A DNA stretch of 21,139 nucleotides from an uncultured Collinsella sp. (GTDB taxonomy: Bacteria; Actinomycetota; Coriobacteriia; Coriobacteriales; Coriobacteriaceae): contig UQUD01000028.1 of the NCBI GenBank assembly GCA_900544225.1, positions 1 to 21,139 of the forward strand. The letters run 5' to 3'. The position numbers and the translations under genes are program-made. This document shows, in pieces, positions 17,040 through 21,139 of this stretch. Each line of letters begins with the position of its first letter. Position 1 is the stretch's first letter. The notes under the pieces were generated by a model. That model did no database searches, had not been told where the DNA came from, and saw only the letters and a list, made by a program, of their open reading frames with translations.

Positions 17040-18466
17040 CGAACAAAGAGCTGGCTCAAAAGCTGCTGGACCTTTTGGGCGGTAAAGACAACGTGCTGGC
17101 AAACGCGGCGTGCATGACGCGCCTGCGCGTGACCGTCAAAGACGCGGGCAACGTCGACACGGAGGGCATTAAGGCACTCGACGGCGTGATGGGCCTGGTC
17201 GAGGACGACACGATGCAGATCGTGCTGGGTCCGGGCAAGGTGAATAAGGTGCTCGAGGAGTTCTCCAAGCTCACTGGCCTTGCGAAAGGCGTTGCCGACG
17301 AGAGCGTGGTTGACGCTGCGGCCACAAACAAGGCCGCGCAGAAGGCCAAGTACGAGTCTAAGCCGGTTCAGGCCTTCCTCAAGAAGATTTCCAATGTCTT
17401 CGTCGCCCTGCTTCCCGGCATCATTGCGGCTGGCCTCATCAACGGTATCTGCAACGTCATTAACGTCTCGACGGCAGGCGCGCTTGCAGGCGAGTGGTGG
17501 TACCAGGGCATTCGTTCCATGGGCTGGGCCCTGTTTGCCTATCTGCCCATCTTGGTGGGCTATAACGCGGCACGTGAGTTTGGTGGCTCCGCTGCGCTGG
17601 GCGGCATCGCCGGCATGATGTGTATCGCCAACAGTGCCATGCCCCTGCTTGCGCCTGGCGCGGCTGATCCTGCCACTGCCATTCTGCTGCCGCTCACCAG
17701 TGCGCAGTACAACCCCGCAGCGGGCGGCATGATCGCGGCTCTCATCGCTGGCGCATTTTTTGCCTGGATGGAGCGTCAGATTCGCAAGGTTATGCCCAAC
17801 GCACTCGACACGTTCTTGTCTCCGCTACTGGTGCTCATCATCGGCGCCTTTGCTCTGATGCTCGTCATCCAGCCGGTTGGCGCATGGCTGACGACTGCCA
17901 TCTTTAGCGTTTTGACCTTTATCTTCGAGAAGCTGGGCGTCCTGGGCGGCTATATCCTGTCGGCAGGCTTCTTGCCGCTGGTGTCCGTCGGCCTGCATCA
18001 GGCGCTCACGCCGATCCACGCTATGCTCAACGATCCCGACGGCGCTACCAAGGGTATCAATTACCTGCTTCCCATCCTTATGATGGCTGGCGGCGGCCAG
18101 GTCGGTGCCGGTTTGGCGCTGTACTTTAAGACCAAGAACGCCAAGCTCAAGAAGTACGTCGCAGAGTCCATTCCCGTTGGAATCCTGGGTGTGGGCGAGC
18201 CTCTGATGTATGCTGTTACGCTGCCGCTCGTTCGTCCGTTTGTGACGGCCTGCCTGGGTGCCGGATTTGGCGGCGCGCTCGCGGCGCTGCTTCACATCGG
18301 CACGGTTTCTCAGGGCGTTTCCGGTCTGTTTGGCCTGCTGATCGTCGTTCCTGGCCAGCAGCTCGGCTACGTTGCCGCTATGCTGCTTGCCTATGCCGCC
18401 GGCTTTGTCCTGACGTGGTTCTTCGGTGTCGACGAGCAGAAGATCAACGAGTTCTTTGGCGAGTAG
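17036..18466 (+). CDS. murP: PTS EIIBC permease, MurNAc-type (MurP-like)
   Basis: The 476 residues combine an EIIB domain (1-80), with phosphocysteine Cys26 in NAACMTRLRV, a short linker and an EIIC domain of about 360 residues with many membrane segments and the substrate-site motif GVGEPLMYAV near 385. It would import and phosphorylate its sugar at C6. EIIA is absent, as in MurP, so it must borrow the glucose-type EIIA encoded elsewhere. Substrate assignment to MurNAc, or MurNAc-GlcNAc as in S. aureus, comes from its place between murQ and a mupG-type gene; by sequence alone I could only say glucose/sucrose/MurNAc-superfamily EIIBC. AAGGAGG at 17025-17031 lies inside murQ. Confidence 0.88.
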
Positions 18467-18532
18467 TTTGATATCGCGAGCCGTGTTGCTCGGGGTTCGC
18501 GGCGCGCGGCAGATTTCTTGATGTTATGGTTG

Positions 18533-18567
18533 TGCCGGCGGGGCTAGCTGCTCCGCCGGCCTTTTTT
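18533..18567 (+). terminator. Intrinsic terminator between murP and mupG, abutting the mupG ribosome binding site
   Basis: GCCGGCGGGGC (18534-18544) pairs with GCTCCGCCGGC (18550-18560), including one G-T pair, across TAGCT, and six T residues follow after one C. The binding site AAAGGAG starts right after, and the mupG GTG is at 18584. It would stop most transcripts from the operon unless read through. Confidence 0.85.
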
Positions 18568-18583
18568 AAAGGAGCGTTGAAGC

Positions 18584-19636
18584 GTGAAAACGGGTATTTC
18601 GATTTATCTTTCCAGCCCTCTGCAGGATATTGAGCGGACGATTGAACATGGTGCCGCGGCGGGTGCGCGCTATGCGTTCACCTCGCTGCATATTCCCGAG
18701 GATGGGGGAGCGGCGTATGCCGATAAGGTCCGTCATGTGCTGTCGCTGCTTTCCGCCCGCGGCATTGCGCTCATTGCCGATGTGGGGCCTCGCACGTGCG
18801 ATTTGCTCGGGCTTGAGCGCATCGAGGACCTGCGCGATCTGGGGTTGGAATACCTTCGTTTGGACTATGGCTTTAGCGCCCAGCGGGTCGCGGAGCTGTC
18901 CGGTGTATTTCACATTGTGGTCAATGCATCGACGGTGAGTTCTGATGAAATCGCATCGTGGCGTGAGGCTGGTGCCGATGTGACTCGTTTTGCCGCCTGC
19001 CACAATTTTTACCCCAAGCCTTATACCGGTTTAGCTCTGGAGGACATTGCTCGGGTGAATCTTCGTCTTGCGGCGCTTGGATTCGAAATCATGGCTTTTG
19101 TGCCGGGTGATGCTAACGTTCGCGGGCCGGTATTCGAGGGACTGCCGACGGTCGAGGCGCAGCGCGGTCGCGCGTCAAAGGTTGCTCTCAATATGCTTGA
19201 GCTTGCACATGGCGCCGATTGCGACATTGTGTTGGTCGGCGACCCCGATCTATCCGATGCGGGCTGGGCGCAGTTTGCTCAAGTTTCCGCCGGATACGTG
19301 GACCTGCAATGCGAGCTTGAGCCCGGTTATGCCTATGCGCGCGGGCAGATTCATCACGACCGGCCCGACTCGAGCGTCTTCATCTTTAGGTCTCAGGAGT
19401 CACGTACGACGCTTAAGCCGGATTCCGTGCCGACGGATGCCGGAGCCGGCCTGCCGCGAAAGGCGGGGTCGATCGCTGTGAGCAATAGCGGATATGGGCG
19501 CTACGAAGGCGAGCTTGAGATTGCGCGGGTCGATCTTCCCGGTGACGAGCGCATGAACGTTGCGGGCCATATCACGCCCGAGGCAATGGAGCTACTGCCG
19601 TTCAGCAAACGCGGATTCGGGGTACGGTTCGTTTAG
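18584..19636 (+). CDS. mupG: MupG-type 6-phospho-N-acetylmuramidase (DUF871 family)
   Basis: The 350-residue protein has a TIM-barrel N-terminal domain (MKTGISIYLS, IALIADVGPRT, LRLDYGF) with the family motif HNFYPKPYTGL (140-150) and PVFEGLPTVEAQRG further on, then a C-terminal domain of about 110 residues ending GFGVRFV. Proteins of this family were long annotated DUF871; in S. aureus, MupG splits MurNAc-6-phosphate-GlcNAc brought in by MurP, giving MurNAc-6-phosphate for MurQ. Here it follows murR-murQ-murP, supporting the same role. The GTG start has AAAGGAG upstream. A terminator between it and murP suggests its expression is lower or separately controlled. Confidence 0.88.
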   Translation: MKTGISIYLSSPLQDIERTIEHGAAAGARYAFTSLHIPEDGGAAYADKVRHVLSLLSARGIALIADVGPRTCDLLGLERIEDLRDLGLEYLRLDYGFSAQRVAELSGVFHIVVNASTVSSDEIASWREAGADVTRFAACHNFYPKPYTGLALEDIARVNLRLAALGFEIMAFVPGDANVRGPVFEGLPTVEAQRGRASKVALNMLELAHGADCDIVLVGDPDLSDAGWAQFAQVSAGYVDLQCELEPGYAYARGQIHHDRPDSSVFIFRSQESRTTLKPDSVPTDAGAGLPRKAGSIAVSNSGYGRYEGELEIARVDLPGDERMNVAGHITPEAMELLPFSKRGFGVRFV

Positions 19637-19652
19637 CGTGTGACCCGTGGGC

Positions 19653-19658
19653 TACAAT
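19653..19658 (+). promoter_or_regulatory. Candidate -10 element upstream of the ArsC/Spx-family gene
   Basis: TACAAT in the context GGGCTACAATTG matches TATAAT at 5 of 6 positions and lies inside a small dyad, TGGGC/GCCCA (19648-19652 with 19660-19664). No clear -35 is seen at 16-18 bases. Confidence 0.35.
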
Positions 19659-19728
19659 TGGCCCATCATACGAAGGCGCCTCGTGTGGCGTGTGCTCGCG
19701 TTGGCCGATCTATATTCGGAGGATTCCC

Positions 19729-20088
19729 ATGACCGTACTGCTTGTTGAATATCCCAAGTGCTCGACCTGTAAGAAGGCCAAGGCATGGCTGGACGAACAT
19801 GGGGTAGAGTATATCGATCGCGATATCGTTTTGGACAATCCCACGGCTGATGAGCTTGCGACCTGGATTGCTCGTTCGGGGCTGCCGGTGCGGCGCTTCT
19901 TTAATTCGTCGGGCATGAAATATCGAGAGCTGGGCCTGAAGGCGCGTCTGGATGCGGGCATGACGGATCGGGAGTGCTACGAGCTGCTGGCGACCGACGG
20001 CATGCTGGTCAAGCGTCCGCTGCTGGTGGGCGACGACTTTGCGATTCCCGGCTTTAGGGAAGCGGCTTGGGCCGAGGCGTTGCTGTAG
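19729..20088 (+). CDS. ArsC/Spx-family thioredoxin-fold protein
   Basis: The 119-residue product from ATG 19729 (GGAGG at 19718-19722) begins MTVLLVEYPKCSTCKKAKAWL. Cys11 and Cys14 make a CxxC, Lys15/Lys16 follow, and RPLLV (96-100) corresponds to the RPIV-type motif of ArsC-like proteins. The family includes glutaredoxin-dependent arsenate reductases, YffB-like proteins and Spx regulators. No ars operon is nearby, and the protein lacks the arsenate-reductase HNPxCGTS start, so a redox or Spx/YffB-like role is more likely than arsenate resistance. It is convergent with the next gene, with a repeat cluster between them. Confidence 0.85.
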   Translation: MTVLLVEYPKCSTCKKAKAWLDEHGVEYIDRDIVLDNPTADELATWIARSGLPVRRFFNSSGMKYRELGLKARLDAGMTDRECYELLATDGMLVKRPLLVGDDFAIPGFREAAWAEALL

Positions 20089-20093
20089 CGGCT

Positions 20094-20267
20094 GCGGAAA
20101 GTGCGACCCGGAATTCGCTTCCAGAATGGGATGCACTTTCCCAAAGTGGCCGGTTGCGGAAAGCACGTCCCATTCTGAGCTTCGATTGCGGGACACGGTT
20201 TCCGGTTGAGGGCTCGACGGGAAAGTAGGGACCAGTTTGAGCTTGAAATCTGGGACGCACTTTCCGC
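20094..20267. repeat. Cluster of three degenerate palindromes between convergent genes
   Basis: Three palindromes follow one another: GGAAAGTGC/GCACTTTCC (20096-20104 with 20133-20141); GGAAA...GTCCC with GGGAC...TTTCC (20158-20171 with 20190-20203); and GGAAAGT/ACTTTCC with inner CCAG/CTGG (20220-20226 with 20259-20265). The second and third share the loop word GAGCTT. The outermost GCGGAAAGTGCG (20094-20105) and CGCACTTTCCGC (20256-20267) are also exact complements, so the whole block can fold as one. The layout is like tandem REP elements, which favour spaces between convergent genes. Confidence 0.75.
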
Positions 20268-20284
20268 CGGCGGGCCTGCCCCAG

Positions 20285-20695
20285 TCAGTCCGCCAGCTGT
20301 GCCCATTCGTGCGGATCGTAGACCTTTACGTGTTTGTTGGGCTTGCCGCTCCAGTACTCCTCGTCCATAAAGGGCAGATATGCCTGAACGCCGGGGCAGA
20401 TAAAGGGAATCCGCTGCTGTTGCAGTCGCTCGCGCTGGCGCTGCTCCAGGTGCGCCTCGGATATGACGGTCGGCATACCGGACAACTCGACGAGGCTTGC
20501 CTGGATTCGCTTAAGGTCGGGGAGTCCCGCGTGCCATGACATCCGCATGATCAAAAAGGATGCATGGCGGTATTTTGCCTGCACCACAGTAATGGCGGGG
20601 CGTAACGTGGGGTGAATTTTGTCCCGTTCGGGCCAAAGGTCGGCAGTGATCTCGAGGCCCAGGGTCTCCCATAGGTAATCAAGCTCTTCGTCCAT
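20285..20695 (-). CDS. Hypothetical protein, 136 residues
   Basis: Read on the minus strand from ATG 20695-20693, with GAGG a few bases upstream. The protein is acidic at the start (MDEELDYLWETLGLEI), has a middle part with RHASFLIMRMSWHAGLPDLK, and ends with QRERLQQQRIPFICPG followed by VQAYLPFMDEEYW. That last motif resembles the conserved QRxRLxxxxIPFIxPGxQxYLP segment in a group of larger proteins that, as I recall, carry a MarR-like winged helix afterwards. No such domain follows here, so this may be a shortened or single-domain version. It is an isolated gene pointing toward the ArsC/Spx gene. That it is coding is likely; function is unknown. Confidence 0.7.
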   Translation of the reverse strand: MDEELDYLWETLGLEITADLWPERDKIHPTLRPAITVVQAKYRHASFLIMRMSWHAGLPDLKRIQASLVELSGMPTVISEAHLEQRQRERLQQQRIPFICPGVQAYLPFMDEEYWSGKPNKHVKVYDPHEWAQLAD

Positions 20696-20761
20696 GGTGC
20701 CTCGATATCTACGCGATCATTGATACTTCGATTGTGTTGCCTGGTGCTATCGTTTTCACGG

Positions 20762-20826
20762 TAGAATCTGCCAACGGTTGACGGCTAGCGCTCACGGCGT
20801 TTTGCCCTTCGTGTACAGCGGTTGGC
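20762..20826 (+). promoter_or_regulatory. Promoter-like -10 followed by a foldable segment
   Basis: TAGAAT (20762-20767) matches the -10 consensus at 5 of 6 positions; TTGCCT (20737-20742) is a possible -35 but 19 bases away. Just downstream, GCCAAC (20770-20775) and GTTGGC (20821-20826) pair, with an inner CGCT-CACG/CGTG-CAGCG pairing. It could be the far promoter of the tRNA operon or of a short RNA. Nothing proves transcription. Confidence 0.25.
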
Positions 20827-20860
20827 TTCACAGGTCCTTCACGGGTTGGACTAAATTAGG

Positions 20861-20895
20861 CCAATTTGACTGAATTTCAAAAAAGTCAAAATTGG
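20861..20895. repeat. Inverted repeat upstream of the tRNA promoter
   Basis: CCAATTTGACT (20861-20871) and AGTCAAAATTGG (20884-20895) are inverted copies with one extra base, around a 12-base loop. It ends four bases before the -35 of the tRNA promoter. It may be a regulator site or a weak terminator for upstream transcription. Confidence 0.4.
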
Positions 20896-20898
20896 GGC

Positions 20899-20927
20899 TT
20901 GCGTCACGGCGAGACTTCCCGTATATT
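20899..20927 (+). promoter_or_regulatory. Promoter of the tRNA-Gln/tRNA-Glu operon
   Basis: TTGCGT (20899-20904) and TATATT (20922-20927) are separated by exactly 17 bases and match the consensus at 4 and 5 of 6 positions. The tRNA-Gln gene begins 45 bases further on. This is the best promoter match in the window. Confidence 0.65.
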
Positions 20928-20971
20928 TCTTTCTTGCGCAAAGGCACAGCCGAGCGCAGCGATGCAGTCAT

Positions 20972-21045
20972 TGGGATGTCGTCTAATGGCAGGACAGCGG
21001 ATTCTGGTTCCGTCAATGGGGGTTCGACTCCCTCCATCCCAGCCA
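20972..21045 (+). tRNA. tRNA-Gln (anticodon CTG)
   Basis: The 74-base gene folds as a cloverleaf: acceptor arms TGGGATG (20972-20978) and CATCCCA (21035-21041), D-arm GTCTAATGGCAGGAC, anticodon stem GCGGA/TCCGT with loop TTCTGGT and anticodon CTG at 21004-21006, and T-loop GGTTCGACTCC. The discriminator G and an encoded CCA end the gene at 21045. It reads CAG codons. Confidence 0.95.
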
Positions 21046-21062
21046 TTGCATTTGCTACATAT

Positions 21063-21139
21063 GGCCCGTTCGTCTAGCGGTTTAGGACGCCGCCCTCTCA
21101 AGGCGGAGATCACCAGTTCGAATCTGGTACGGGCTACCA
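21063..21139 (+). tRNA. tRNA-Glu (anticodon CTC)
   Basis: Acceptor GGCCCGT pairs with ACGGGCT (G-T at the first pair). The anticodon stem CCGCC/GGCGG encloses loop CTCTCAA with anticodon CTC. T-arm CCAG/CTGG encloses TTCGAAT. Discriminator A and an encoded CCA finish exactly at the window end. It lies 17 bases after tRNA-Gln and probably shares its transcript. It reads GAG codons. Confidence 0.94.

Noticed and set aside
19729..20088. Calling the ArsC/Spx-family protein an arsenate reductase.
   Set aside because: The CxxC start differs from the ArsC catalytic start and there are no other ars genes nearby.

Overview
The window looks like a chromosomal segment of a high-GC Gram-positive of the class Coriobacteriia, most probably Collinsella or a close relative. 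This is inferred from gene content and order, GC-rich synonymous codon choice, an L31 protein with a long Ala/Lys/Glu tail, a two-subunit transketolase and many TAG stop codons. No taxonomic marker gene is present, so the genus is a judgement.

Layout. 1-556: 3' end of a bacteriocin/lantibiotic-type ABC transporter ATPase gene, a small secreted-peptide gene broken by an in-frame amber codon, and a terminator. 557-1374: spacer with dyads, a promoter and structured leader, then rpmE (L31) and its terminator. 1375-1638: tandem palindromic repeats and the secA leader. 1639-5594: secA and prfB, overlapping by one base. 5595-6615: a promoter-like element, a terminator abutting the ribosome binding site, and a YitT-family membrane protein. 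6616-8596: split transketolase. 8597-9122: a 526-base gene-free stretch holding a terminator, a palindrome with perfect 21-bp arms and a 123-bp nested palindrome. 9123-13521: ftsE with a very long N-terminal extension, ftsX and rnr. 13522-14989: a dispersed repeat, an orphan serine recombinase and a VanZ-like membrane protein. 15194-19636: a MurNAc recycling cluster (murR-type regulator, murQ, murP-type PTS EIIBC, mupG-type hydrolase). 19637-20695: an ArsC/Spx-family protein and, convergent to it, a small hypothetical gene, separated by three palindromes. 20696-21139: tRNA promoter, tRNA-Gln(CTG) and tRNA-Glu(CTC).

How the genes fit together. secA/prfB, ftsEX, rnr, rpmE and the tRNAs are core secretion, translation, division and RNA-turnover genes. 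The mur cluster would import and phosphorylate MurNAc or MurNAc-GlcNAc, split the disaccharide phosphate, remove lactate and feed GlcNAc-6-phosphate into amino-sugar catabolism. This would suit a gut anaerobe scavenging peptidoglycan.

Most notable points: RF2 carries Ser-Pro-Thr where the family has the Ser-Pro-Phe codon-reading tripeptide, in a window where 10 of 18 intact genes end in TAG; FtsE has about 175 extra Pro/Ala/Gln-rich residues; a putative secreted peptide next to an ABC transporter is interrupted by one amber codon; and several intergenic palindromes share a GGGAC/GTCCC signature, suggesting REP-like repeat families.
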